Origin: Acanthosepion lycidas
Lineage: Eukaryota; Mollusca; Cephalopoda; Sepiida; Sepiidae
DNA: 64,000 nucleotides
Direction of reading: 5' to 3'
Assembly (NCBI GenBank): GCA_963932145.1
Contig: OZ010586.1
Coordinates: 73,996,587-74,060,586 of the forward strand
The notes below the pieces were generated by a model. That model was not told where the DNA came from and made no database searches. It was given only the letters and a program-made list of their open reading frames with translations. Below, in pieces: positions 22,411 to 33,499 of the stretch. The first letter of the stretch is position 1. Every line of letters begins with the position of its first letter. The translations under genes and the position numbers were made by a program.

Positions 22411-22417
22411 CCAATCA
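22411..22417 (+). promoter_or_regulatory. CCAAT box (NF-Y type) of GADD45
   Basis: CCAATCA sits about 43 nt before the TATA box and about 75 nt before the predicted start. This is the usual NF-Y position, inside a short segment more GC-rich than its surroundings. Confidence 0.65.
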
Positions 22418-22453
22418 GGAGCCGAGCTCGGCGTAGTGTGTCTCGTCGTTTGG

Positions 22454-22461
22454 TATAAAAA
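22454..22461 (+). promoter_or_regulatory. TATA box of GADD45
   Basis: TATAAAAA lies about 30 nt before a possible initiator (GCATTTT, A at about 22486). This predicts a leader of about 240 nt with no ATG before the GADD45 start. Confidence 0.75.
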
Positions 22462-22725
22462 TCCTGTTCACAGGAGTTGGCCTGCATTTTTTTAGCGATA
22501 TTCGAAGTTAGCGCACTGACGGCAACGGTTTCTAGTGTATATTTGCGGTATCTATCTTTTTTTTGCAAGTGAATTTACACTGCTGCCTTTTACCGATCTA
22601 ATCGTTTGAATTACAATTTATTTTTTTTAAATTACTGGATTTGATTTTTGCATCAGTTCTTAGCTCTGCAAAAGCTAACCCTGGATCTATACCCTCAAAA
22701 GTCGGACTTTTTTTCTCGTCATAAT

Positions 22726-22772
22726 ATGGTTATTACAGAAGAGACTGAGAAGAAAATGCAGCCAGAAAAAAT
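22726..22772 (+). CDS. GADD45: GADD45 coding exon 1
   Basis: Encodes MVITEETEKKMQPEK plus two bases of the next Met codon. The donor is AT|GTAAGC. The EKM that straddles the junction is the usual start of the GADD45 fold. A further in-frame ATG lies ten codons downstream, but the first fits the family length better. Confidence 0.88.
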
Positions 22773-24369
22773 GTAAGCATTGACGATTTAAAAAAAAAAA
22801 ATACTTTTCTGTTTTACTACTCTCCTGTTAATTCTTTTTCTTCTTTCCGTTGTTGCACTCTCCTTTATTTGATAGAAATATGCGATTGATTACACCTCTG
22901 AAAGGAAAGAATAAAAATCTCCCTTAAAAAAAGCTAAACATTCTTATTCTTGTAAAATAATTCAGTCAGTTGCAGCATTAAATGCACACTTAAATAATGT
23001 GCATCTTTTTGATGTTAGGTACTATTATTGTTACTATTATTCACGTTCAGGGTTTGAGCATACATTAATTTTTCCTTTCCAGAGCATTGCTATATTTGGT
23101 AATCTTGGTAGCGGACAAAAAAAAAAAACGGTTTTTTTTTTGTTTTTTCTTTTTTAAGTCGTCTTCATTTTTGTTTCGTTTTTTTAACGTCTGATGCTAA
23201 GACTTAAAAGAAGAAAATGCAGTTTTGCATAGGTCTCAGTTTTTAAATCTGCGAATTCTGCACAAAGAAAAAAGGGGACGAATTAAAAAAAACTGTTACC
23301 CGGCTGTCACACACACACACACTGCTTCTCTAATCGTACCGTATGACCTAGTGTTTGAATTTTTCTTTATAACAGATTTTTCCCCATCTTTGCCTTTTTG
23401 TTTTTATTCATCTGTTTGTTTCATCCCACAATTCTCACCTAAAGAATCTAAAAATGATTATTTTTCTTCCTCGACCCTCCTTCGGGTTTCCCGTTTCAGC
23501 TTTCTTGCTCATTGTTGAAAAAAAGGGAATTCAGATTTTTCTTTTTGTTCTTTTGTTTTGTTGCTTTAATATTGGTCTCGATTTTTAAGCAAAGCTAGTA
23601 GTTCCCAATTCTCACCTTTCCCCCGCCCACAAGCACGTGCATATTTAATCTTTTCTTTGAAAACGCTGAAATGACTGTATTAAGAAAAAACACCTATATA
23701 TTCTTCTGTTGTTTTGTTTTCTCTTTCTCTCTATCTCGCACGGCAGAAAACTTAAAACAATGCTCTTTATTTTATTTATTTAAATTTCGTTTCCTTTTTA
23801 ATTTTTAATGAATAAAAATTGATGTACAAAATCGATGATTCTGCTATATAGCAAAAAAAAAAAACTTTTTTAAGCACTGTCCTTAAAAATGATTTGCTTT
23901 GTATAGACTTTACTTTCTTAATCCGCTTATAGTATACTGTAACTGTTAATTGGTAACAAGTCTTTAAGTAATTGCTTACTGATTAATTGTGCACACTAGT
24001 ATTCATGTAATTTGTAAACAGTCAAAAGGAAAACACTCATCTTTACTACTTCTATGAACTGGCTAAGTCTTAAAACTGCATCAAATGGCAAATAGACTAA
24101 TTGAAATAAATGCAATTCGAACCACTAAGATGGCTTTTAATTGCGTTTCAGCTCAATCATTAGCAAACTGATTCTTTAAGGATTATGTTTGTTTTTTATT
24201 ATACTGTATTGCACCATCTTACGAAACTGGGTCATCTGTAGTCTGCATGCTGTGATAAGTGTGATGGGTTTTTACTACTTCACAATATCTATTCCTAGAA
24301 ACGACCTGGAGTTCTTTGAAAACATCTGATGTACTTTTTATTTTTTTTAATACTCCGAATTATGAATAG

Positions 24370-24403
<34 letters not shown>

Positions 24404-27400
24404 TAAGGATGAGTGCTTCGCCAATATTCCAAGGTGGTAAAATAGTTTTCAAAATCCTGAACTTTCTTATAGACCTGACATTGCAAGAAAAATCGTGAAC
24501 TTCTTTCTCAAAACAAGTGGGGAAACCCGACTTTTTTTTTCTTTTATTTTTTTTTTTTCTTCTACTAAAAAAAAAAAAAAAATCCTTAATTTCCCCTCAG
24601 ATTTACACAATTTAACTAGCTATTTTAAATTTTCGCTTTTGTCCGATTTTGTCAGAGGACGTTATGGTTAAAATTTGCTAAAATTTATTATGGAAATTGA
24701 AAACTATATTTTGGCGTCACTTAAAATGTTCGTTTATTCAATATTTCCTTTTTTTTTTAAAAAAAAAAAAAAAACACTTTCTTTTAAAAGTTTTAAATCC
24801 TTTAAGGAATACTTCGTTTTTTACCGCACCGTTTATCCATAAATACTCTCTATGGTAACTTTATGACTTTTATATCCAAGTCAAAGTGCATGTGAATAAT
24901 AAAAATAAATAAATCAATAAAAAATAAAATAAAATTAGTAAAGGTTTACCACGGCTTTAATTTTTGTGAAAGACCCTGATTTTTTTTTTTTTTTTTTTTT
25001 TTGTTCTGTCTGTAAAATGATCAGCTGTTCCTTTTTTTGTCTTGTTATTGTTTTCTCGGTTTTACTGCGCCAAGAACAAAGAAATTGTACTGTTCATCTT
25101 TCGTTCTTACCATGTGATCAAGTTACGTAAGACAATGTTTGCCACTATAGGCTGTGAAATTCAGTTTTTCTTTAATTTGTTAGACGTAGTTACTAATGGA
25201 AAATCATCGGATAAATTTGAATTTCTCTCTTAAATCATGTGGCAAAAAGCAGGCCGAGCCATGTGACTGGCGATAAATGCTTTTATTGTCGCTACTACTT
25301 AACAACGTATATACACCTGATTACGTTTTCACAACGTACAATGTGGAAGAAAAGCAAAGTTTTCTTTTTTCTTTTTCTTTTTTTCCTTACTTCTCCAGTA
25401 AATGATTTTTTTTTTTCTCGAATAAAGAAAGACTGTAAAACGTATTCATTCGCTTTTTACAAGTTTTACTTTTCCATTGTGTACTTAGGCTCTTTTTAGT
25501 ATTTTCTTTAAAAATCTGGCTAAAATAAATTGATCAGTTTTTTTTGGTTTGTTTTTTTTTCTTTTATTCACAGTGGTACATTAATCTAAAACTGAATTTC
25601 TTTAAACACTTAGTTCCATTTATATTGGAAGCTGCGCCAAAAAAATAAAAAAAGATGGGCATTCCTCTTCTCTTCTAAAGATGACAATCTACAAAAAAAA
25701 ACACTGCAGTTGATTAGAAAATAATTTTTAGAAAGTCAATTCATGCAGTTCGGCACCAAATGTTTATCTGTTTTTCTCTGCAAATGGTACTCCAGTTTCT
25801 GTTTAACACTGTTATACTTATATTGTTAGTATTATTTTTATTATTAGTAGTAGTATTCCTCTACCGAAAGAGATTGCATCAACTTCTAAGTTTAGTTTCT
25901 ATGAATAACAAAGATCGATAAAAAAAAATATAAATGAATTGCCTTGGGCTTACGTAACCTTAACTCCCATCACTTATTACGAACAGTACACGTTGCATTG
26001 TCTATTAACCGTAAAACAGAAAACTACTTTAAGCTTTACCTACCTACCGTCCTTCATATATAAATATTTCTCAAGCAAAAGATTTTTTATTTTATTTTTG
26101 CATGTTTCCTTAAGATATCAATTTTGAAAATGACCTCATTTAAATTTGATGGAAAAGAATCTGGGATAATTGCCCGATTTCATAATATGATGTAATCACT
26201 TCAGTTTGTGACCTGAGGTTTTTTCTTGTGAGGTGTTGCTAGATGATTCGATCGCTGAATTTCAAAACAAACAAACATAATTAACAAATGCGTCTCTTCG
26301 TCGTCGTATATTGCATAGAAAAACCGTTTTAATAAATTATTTTTTATTTTCGCATCGTTAAAACAATGTTACTTTTTTTTTTTTTTTTTTCTTTTAATTC
26401 ATAAAAAACTTCGAATGTATGATCTTTTTGTCCGTCACTTAGTCAATTTGTTTGTTTTTTTTGTTGTTGCTTTTTTTGTTTTGTTTTTTTTTTTGTTTTT
26501 TTTACCTATACTTCAGTTTACTCTTTTGCAGATTAAAAAATAATTAATAATTCAATTTATCTTAATTTTCAGGGATAATCTTGCTATTGGAGAGGCTCTT
26601 CGCGATCTGATAATCATCGCGAGGAACAATGACAGGCTCACGTGTGGAGTTGCAAGTTCTGCTAAACTTCTTGAAATGTAAGTTTGTCTTAAAAATATCT
26701 GCTCATATGCACGAAAAGACATCCTTTTTCTTTAACTAAGAAAAACTCCTTTTCCTTGTGTTTAAATCGTTTACCTTTAAATTTAAAATACTCATCCTTG
26801 GTTAAGTTCTTAAAACAAAGAAAAGATTACATACGTAAGTGTTAGAACCAAATGTAGGTCATTGCCTCGTTTTGAAATTGGGACTTTCCACTCGTCAGCT
26901 GAGTGGAATATTTTCTTTAGTATTGCTACAAGAAATTTAGTTTCACTTCTGGCTTCTTACCAGAATTTTTTTTTCCTTTTTTTATTATTTCACTATCAAA
27001 AACTGCATTAAATGTTTACATTCATTAAGCATAACTTGAATTATATGGAGACAAATTCCTGGAATTAAAAAATACTTATAGTAAAAAAAAAAAAAAAATA
27101 AAGTTTCTTAATGACGGAAACCTCAAATATTTCATTAAGTTTCAACGTTAACTTATCAGCTAAATGCATTTTTTTAGTTATTTCAATCTTTTTGTAGGAT
27201 TTATTTTCGTTTTTTTTTTTTTTTTTAAATTTTCACTCCTTTTTATCAACAGGAATTCAGATGTGGTCATGATGTGCATTCTCCCCGTAGACCCCAACCA
27301 ACCTGTCACAGTTGCAATTCAGCAAACCCTAATTGAGGCATTTTGCTGGGAACGAGAGATCTGCCTCATGAAAGTTGACAGTACAGAAAAACTGGCCAGT

Positions 27401-30400
27401 CTCGTAAGAGCTGATGATTCCAATGGCAATGAACAAGATTACAAAGATTATTGCTGTGTACTTGTTCAGGTAAGTTCACTAATCTTCATTCATGGTCTTG
27501 TAGAAGTGCTTGGTGTTTGGACTGAAAACTAAACAGAACGCTAACTTCTTCACTTTAATCTATGACAGTACTATGCAGCTGAGATGTATCACTTGTATTT
27601 AACTGATAAAACAAATCATAGCTTGTTTTTTCTTTTTCACTTCATGCAAGAGTGATAAAGCCACTAAGATGCAAGGGGTGATGATGTGAAGAAAACTGAG
27701 AACAGTGAGTACATTAAAAACTAGGATTCAAGTAGACAATCATTTCACACCAATCAAGGCAATAAAGATGCTAATATGCAATGGGTTTACTGAGCATGTA
27801 GGAAACCAAAAAAACAACTGGATAAAGGACAATATAAAGTACAAAGCAACAAAAAAGATTGTGATTGATGTTGCATTTAAATTTTTGAAGCTTATAGTCA
27901 GCAGGAAAGCCAGAAGCAAGTTCCATAAACAGGAAGTGTGAGAAGAACTTACACTTACTTAATGAGACCAAACTGCCAATCTAGTACTACACTTAAATTC
28001 TTAAACTCTATGTACAAAAGAGGAATACTCATCAGAACAATTATTTAATAGAAAAGGTTGTTCCAGGTGTTGAAAGTTGCTGAAGCAGGGATGTCTGGAC
28101 TGATGACAGTAGATTCTTCTTTGGCAGTTTTATCTTCTGAAATATATGGAAAGTCTATAGTTTGCATTTCAGAAAATAAATACAAAAATATTAGATTGGT
28201 GCAAAATAATGTCGTTTTCTCACATAGTAACGTATGTGAGAAAACGACATTATTTTTGCACCAACCTAATATACAGTGTAACCCAGATATAAGAGACTTC
28301 TTCTCCAGTCCCGACAACTCTCTTATATCAGGGTTACACTGTATATTTAAAATCTAACTTCAGATTTTAGTTCTAAAAATATTTTCATTTTATAAGAGGC
28401 TCAAACATTAAATAAAAATATTTAATCTGGAATCATTAATACTTAACATCTTACTTAGCAGCGTCAACATGTCATAGCACTATGCCTGATCTACTACATT
28501 GTGTGTGTAGAGAGAGAGTGAGTGAGTGCTCTTGAGGTAACTACCACTTTATCATCAATTGGAATGTATCCTTGTCATCAAAAAAATTGCCTATAAAAAT
28601 CTATTTTTACACACAGCAGCTGAAATCTCATACATTCAAATATATCTATATTTATATTGGAAGCAATATATCTTATCAATTTGTTTATATATTGAACATT
28701 TCCTGGTATCATATTATATATTTATTTAGTCTAGCTTAGCTATCACCCCAACCATCACTTTCCTGCATCAAGGTCAGAATATCATTAGGGTGGCATTCCT
28801 GATTTATTAGATAATTGGTCAATGTAAGTGGTTGCTAGGTGACCAACCAGTCTTGTGCTATGGCTAGGTATCCAAAGCAATTTGATCACTTGTATTGTGC
28901 CATTGTAGAGTCTATTTTAATGTCTGGTGCCACTGCTTGGATGTTAACTGAAACCCTTGAGTCTAAGCTTGATGGAACCTACACTCGGATGCTGAGAGGT
29001 ATATTTAACATCTCTTGGTGACAACATCCAACTGAATCGCAGCTCTATGGACCTATCACTGATATTTCTACAATATTATGTGAATACAGAACTTGCTCTG
29101 CAGGTGAGCAAAACTTGTATCATTTAACAAAAAAAAAAAAAAAAAATGGTGACTTTTCCAGAACAAATTTAATGAACATTTCTTGAGCTGTAATTTATTT
29201 TATTTTATTTTTTATTTTTTATTTTTTTCATGTGGAATTCTGTCCACACATTTTGGAGTGGAAAATAGCCTACAGTTTATAACTTGCTATTTTACACTTT
29301 AATCACTGATAGTTGACACTGGTGATTAAGTCTTTAAATTCTCCAGCCTGTAATTAACTTGGTGTGAGCTTCAATCTCTTGTATCCAGCAATGATTAAAT
29401 GAAGGTGCTTTACAATTACTGGATCAAAAGAATTCATGTCACCAGATGCTGATGTGGATTTGATTTGGTCACATGTGTATAAGTGGTGCAACCAGGGTAA
29501 CTATAAAGGTGGGGGGCCCTTCTCTTTATTTGTAAATTTCACAGATGACAAAATTGGTGACAGAGGTCATAGATAAGCTGAGGAAATCTTGCTTACATAA
29601 TCTAACACTCTGGCCAGTTTTTACGTTTTTCGTTTTTTTTTTCTTTTTTTTTTTTTCTTTTTTTTTTTTTTTCCATAGCTATTTCAATAGTAAAAGAGTA
29701 GTGCGTAGAGCTTGTCGGCGCAGTTGCTATGCAAATATTTGTATACAAGGCAGGGAGGCTATGTCACATTGGTGAGAAAGGATCAATTATGTTATAGATA
29801 CTTCTTTGGATTTTATCAAAATTCTTGATAAAATATCTTTAGTTGTTTGAAGTTAAATTTGCTATTAGGTTGGTGCAAAAATAATGACGTAATAATATCG
29901 TTTTTGACGTATTTTTTAACGTTAAAAAACGACATTATTACGTCATTATTTTTGCACCAACCTAATAGTTATTATTCACTAATTATTTGCTTGTCTGTTT
30001 TTGTTTTTTTTTTTTGTTTTTTTTTTTTTTTCCTCTCAGCTATGTTAACATAAATCTCACTTTTTTATTTTGTAGTGTCCAAGCGAGTCTAACACTAGCC
30101 AACCAGACAAAATGATAGCAAAATACTATAATCTCTATATGAATGGTAGTTCAAATCGACCAATCATCGAACTCCCTGGCTGATTGTAATTTATCTCATC
30201 ACACATTAACTACCTGTAAGTACACTTTTGTTTTTGTTGTGCTATCTGATATGGAACTCGATTTCTATTAGGTTGGTGCAAAAATAATGTCGTTTTCTCG
30301 CATAGTAACATATGTGAGAAAATGACATTATTTTTGCACGAAACTAATATTTGACCTCTTTTTTAACCATAGTAATTACCTTAATCCTTGTTACCCCCCT

Positions 30401-31271
30401 TAAATGATTGCTAGAATGTTATCCTGACTAAAGTCCAGTAACTATAAGTCAAGACAAAGGTCAAATGTTTTAATACCAAGACTGAAGTTAACTATGACAA
30501 TACATGTTTGGAGTTTACTAAATCTTTTAAATAAATTGTACAATGTTCATCTAATTTATTCATACATAAATCAGTTAATGTATAAAAAAAAGTATCTTAA
30601 AATCACCAGTAAAAAAATTTTAAAAAACTTAAAATTTATTCAAGTCGAGACTTAAAAAAAAAAAAAAATTATTGAAATAAATTAAAAGTAAATATTAGGT
30701 TGGTGCAAAAATAATGTCGTTTTTTGACGTATTTTTGAACGTCAAAAAACGACATTATTGTGTCATTTTTGCACCGATCTAATAGAATATAGATATCAAT
30801 AGTTAGAACAAACACGTCGTGTACAAGCATGTTTAATTGGTACCTGCTACAGTAATGGTTAATAATCTAATCTCGTAGCTAATTCATGTACTGAGTTGCA
30901 CTTTCATTGAGCACCACAGGCCTTCAAAATTTAAGTTTGATCTCTTTGAAAGTACTTCTTATGCAGTTTAGTCAATTTGACTGCAAAATATAGCTTACTA
31001 GGTTCAAATCAAATTGCAGATTTTAACTTTCCTACCTCATTTGTGTAAATTTGTCTCGATGTATTGCTACACTTAAGTTTGTAAAATTTTGCTTGTAATG
31101 GTTAAGCTCTAAGTTTACGTTTTCTTATTTTCTTGCAGGCAAAAGGTGAAAAAAAGAAAAAAAAAACTTCAAGAGGGCAGGTTGTCGCATGCAATATTCT
31201 GCAGTCAAGCACGTTGCTCCATTGAAGTAGACAATCATCGCCTACTGCTTCGAGACATACTGGAAAAGTGA
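22726..31271 (+). CDS. GADD45: GADD45 stress-response protein, four coding exons
   Basis: Joined exons 22726-22772, 26573-26677, 27253-27469 and 31146-31271 encode 164 residues; vertebrate GADD45 proteins are about 159-165. GADD45 proteins are small acidic L7Ae-fold adaptors in nucleus and cytoplasm. They bind partners such as MTK1/MEKK4, PCNA, p21 and CDK1 and are induced by DNA damage and stress. Seen here: EKMDNLAIGEALRD (family EKMDxVGxALEE), DRLTCGVASSAKLLEM (family LTVGVYEAAKLLN), then DVVMMCIL, IQQTLIEAFCWEREI, a KLASLV segment and CCVLVQ. The C-terminus LSHAIFCSQARC resembles the family ALSQLICFCRESR and sits at the matching distance from CVLV. Donors are AT|GTAAGC, AT|GTAAGT and CAG|GTAAGT; phases are 2, 2 and 0. 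The ATG is the first in the leader and has G at +4. No other complete host gene was found in the window. Confidence 0.95.
22773..26572 (+). other. GADD45 intron 1
   Basis: A 3.8-kb AT-rich intron with a GT donor and AG acceptor. It contains poly(A)/poly(T) runs (for example near 24375 and 24980) and a short (CA) run near 23310. I see no transposon or other exon in it. Confidence 0.85.
26573..26677 (+). CDS. GADD45: GADD45 coding exon 2
   Basis: Acceptor TTTTCAG|G at 26571-26572 follows an AT-rich pyrimidine tract. The exon is 105 nt, phase 2 at both ends, and completes a Met codon on each side. It encodes the first helix and strand of the L7Ae-like fold (ALRDLIIIARNNDRLTCGV, then SSAKLLEM). 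The donor is AT|GTAAGT. Confidence 0.95.
26678..27252 (+). other. GADD45 intron 2
   Basis: A 575-nt AT-rich intron with GTAAGT donor and CAG acceptor. It contains only homopolymer runs. Confidence 0.88.
27253..27469 (+). CDS. GADD45: GADD45 coding exon 3
   Basis: Acceptor CAACAG|G at 27251-27252 follows a T-rich tract. The 217-nt exon encodes the conserved core NSDVVMMCILPVDPNQPV, the helix IQQTLIEAFCWEREI, a Leu-rich segment and the strand YCCVLVQ. It ends in phase 0 at the canonical donor CAG|GTAAGT. The acidic loop before CCVLV (DDSNGNEQDYKD) is shorter than in some vertebrate paralogues. Confidence 0.96.
28191..28269. mobile_element. Palindromic MITE in GADD45 intron 3 (CTCACAT subtype)
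   Basis: 79 bp, TA at 28189-28190 and 28270-28271. Ends TTAGATTGGTGCAAAATAAT and the complement. Loop CTCACATAGTAACGTATGTG. Confidence 0.93.
28274..28341. mobile_element. Tigger/pogo-like MITE abutting the previous one
   Basis: Perfect-looking ends CAGTGTAACCCAGATATAAG and its counterpart (CTTATATCAGGGTTACACTG). 68 bp with TA on each side (28272-28273, 28342-28343). CAGTGTAACC...GATATAA is typical of pogo/Tigger ends. It starts immediately after the TA closing the MITE at 28191. Confidence 0.8.
28839..29080 (+). mobile_element. Non-LTR RT C-terminal relic in GADD45 intron 3
   Basis: The + strand reads YCAIVESILMSGATAWMLTE, LESKLDGTYTRMLRGIFNIS, then a stop and QHPTESQLYG. This post-RT tail (LDGxYTRMLRxxxNISW) is common in animal non-LTR elements and belongs to a different family from LINE-A and LINE-B. 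Confidence 0.7.
29875..29965. mobile_element. Palindromic MITE in GADD45 intron 3 (GACGT subtype)
   Basis: 91 bp with TA at 29873-29874 and 29966-29967. It contains the extra AATGACGTAATAAT block also seen at 14884 and 41740. Confidence 0.93.
30268..30347. mobile_element. Palindromic MITE in GADD45 intron 3 (CTCGCAT subtype)
   Basis: 80 bp with TA at 30266-30267 and 30348-30349. The right end has diverged (GCACGAAACTAA). Confidence 0.9.
30695..30782. mobile_element. Palindromic MITE in GADD45 intron 3 (GACGT subtype)
   Basis: 88 bp with TA at 30693-30694 and 30783-30784. Arms meet at TTTTGACGTATTTTTGAACG. Confidence 0.92.
31146..31271 (+). CDS. GADD45: GADD45 coding exon 4 (downstream acceptor)
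   Basis: I placed the start after the AG at 31144-31145, not after the nearer TTGCAG at 31137-31138. Only this choice, from phase 0, reads into RLSHAIFCSQARC and ends ...RDILEK at TGA 31269-31271, like the GADD45 C-terminus. It begins with a Lys-rich stretch (VKKRKKKLQEG) from an A-rich tract. The nearer acceptor gives a different 28-residue tail and a stop at 31223-31225. A one-base error in the A-run would also explain the frame, but no indel is needed. Confidence 0.82.
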   Translation: MKKRKKKLQEGRLSHAIFCSQARCSIEVDNHRLLLRDILEK

Positions 31272-31299
31272 TTGTTTCTTTCTCGCCATCTTTCAAAGA

Positions 31300-31305
31300 A
31301 ATAAA
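31300..31305 (+). terminator. Proximal poly(A) signal of GADD45
   Basis: AATAAA lies 28 nt after the GADD45 stop. Use would give a very short 3' UTR. A second signal lies 0.6 kb further on. Confidence 0.5.
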
Positions 31306-31935
31306 AACACACAGACAATAGGTTTTGGATGCACAACTAAACCATAGTCCCCTCTCCCCTTGAAACCCACCCCCTCAAAAAAAAAAAAAATTAAAAGCTC
31401 TTGAATCCATATTTAGGTGACTCCCACAAGTGGTTTCAAACCTGAAGAATTCTATAACTTGAACTCTAAAGAATTTGGTTCCAGTAAAGTCACAAAAGTA
31501 TCAAGCCTGACAAAAAAAGACTGGGTGGGGGGGAAGAATTTGCCTCCATAAAGCAGATTGTGTTCTTCATTGTATGCAGATGTATACAAAACCTAGTCTC
31601 TCATCTATGTATAATCTATAGATATACAGGTACCTACACACGTGTGTTTGTTTGCTGGTATGTCCTGTGGCTGCAGACACTCCATCAACTTTGGATGTTT
31701 TAGGGGGGGGAAAGCGACAACAATGACATGCTTAAAAGCATGTATATTGCTCCTTTCACACTATCCCATTGAAAAAAAAGAACTTTTTAAAATTGATTTA
31801 CAAATTAGTTCAGCCCAGAAGAACTTTGGTCGAAGGAATGAAGTTTTTATTTTTAGAAGCTGAAAAATTTATTTGTATTTTACTCATTTTCTTTATATGT
31901 ACACTTCAAATGAAAACAGGAAATGCTTTAAATTG

Positions 31936-31941
31936 AATAAA
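31936..31941 (+). terminator. Distal poly(A) signal of GADD45
   Basis: AATAAA is followed within 30 nt by a long T-run, a plausible downstream element. An AU-rich stretch (ATTTATTTGTATTTTA, 31868-31883) lies just before it, as expected for an unstable stress-response mRNA. This is motif evidence only. Confidence 0.55.
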
Positions 31942-31960
31942 ATATTTTATTAACAAAATG

Positions 31961-31995
<35 letters not shown>

Positions 31996-32027
31996 ACTTT
32001 GCCAATATCATGGACTCATCAACCTTA

Positions 32028-33096
32028 TGAGGGTCAGCTGTTAAGTCCATGGGTAGACAAAGATATTAGCATGGAATGTGACCAATGAGGTTTATTTTTT
32101 TTCAGCATAATCCCCCTTGCACCTCTTTCTGCAGTGTTTGGATACAATTGGAAGCTTTCATCCTGTTGGTCAAAAAAAGTCATCGACAGCAGATGTGATG
32201 TCAACATCACTGTGGCAATTTTTTTTTGTTTGCTTTTTTTCTTCTCCAGAACCCCCTGCCCCCGCCTGTTGGGAGCAGATGATAGCTAGATTGAGCCAAA
32301 TCAGAACAGGGAGGGGGTGAACAGTTCATTCAGTCATACACAGCAACCATTGAAACTAAGGACTTGTGTGCTGGAGCATTGCTCTGATGAAACAAGTCCC
32401 TTTCATCGGTTTTTCTGGGCATTTGGTCTTGATGATAAACTTTCATAACTTCCTCAGCAAGTTAACATAGTATTATCCATTGATGGTGTGACCCTTCCGA
32501 AGATGGTCAATAAACAATTTCTTCTGCATCCCTGAAAACTGGGGTCCTCACCTTCCCTGCTGATGAAATGACCTTGGCCTTGGGAAGTTTTTAAAGGGTG
32601 GTGTTTTCCCTTCATGTATTGTTTCTTTTGTCTGTCTGACAACTCAACACTTATCCTGGGTTAGGAAACATTAAAGAAAACCAGATAGATCGATCTCAAA
32701 ATGTCAGATTTCCTTTGATGCATTTTGATCAGGTGTCTGAAGATGGTGAACACGATCAATGCTTTTCTTGTTGGTTGCAGTTGGGTCATTGTAAAAACTG
32801 TCCTTTCCTCTCCTAAATTTTGCTGTTTTGCACTGTTGATAAAGCTGGACTATCATCCTTTAATATAACTGCCATGTCTGCTAAACCCTTTTCTGCAGGT
32901 ACTTGATAACACCATGATGCCAAATTATGTTCATTTTCAAGAGAAGTTGCTACTGAACTTTACAAGTTTTCTTTGAATGGTCAGATGTCAGTTTAGATGG
33001 AAGGAGACAATGTAGCTGAAATTAATGTATGCAAGATTTCACAGCTCTAGTGTTACTTTCATAGTTAGCCTATGAACTTTTCAGCCAACCCTTGTA
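32028..33096 (-). mobile_element. Degenerate mariner (DD34D type) downstream of GADD45
   Basis: Ends: GGGTCAGCTGTTAAGTCCAT near 32030 and the inverted TATGAACTTTTCAGCCAACC near 33071, with TA flanks. Translated on the - strand, 32270-32420 resembles the mariner FHQDNAPAHKS...MAAV region. 32100-32170 resembles the C-terminal LQHRWKKCV...GDYVE region. No intact frame remains and a T-rich insertion lies near 32220-32245. Confidence 0.7.
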
Positions 33097-33099
33097 TAA

Positions 33100-33431
33100 A
33101 GATTGAGACCAAATGTAACTGCATTTCTACAACCTAAACTCCTACTGTAGTGCTAAAGACTATATACTAGGTGTAAGTGTAGGGAAGTGTATCTTTTATG
33201 TTTTATTACTTTTTCTTTGGGAAGAAAACCATGCTACCAAAACCTCTTGTATGAATGTATCCTCACCAATTATAAAATGCTCTGACCTTGAAACTTTAAA
33301 GACTCAAAACCATAACCAAATTCAAATCCAAATAGGGATACCTCTTTCTTTACAGACAAAAGGATGGAACTGTTTTCCTTGTGAGAAACTGTAAGTCACA
33401 CATATTTCCTAGTAATTGTGTATATATTTAC

Positions 33432-33499
<68 letters not shown>

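Larger units (their letters stand above)
27470..31145 (+). other. GADD45 intron 3, colonised by mobile elements
   Basis: A 3.7-kb intron. It contains a LINE-like tail near 27650-28030, four palindromic MITEs (28191, 29875, 30268, 30695), a Tigger-like MITE (28274) and a + strand RT C-terminal relic (28839-29080). It ends in a region with two acceptors, AG 31137-31138 and AG 31144-31145. Confidence 0.8.

Noticed and set aside
22212..22436. 74-residue open frame just upstream of GADD45
   Set aside because: It lies across the CRE-like and CCAAT sites upstream of the predicted transcription start and has no recognisable domain. It is probably promoter DNA open by chance.
31139..31225. Using the nearer acceptor as the main GADD45 exon 4 start
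   Set aside because: It gives a tail with no GADD45 similarity and an early stop. I keep it only as a possible isoform.
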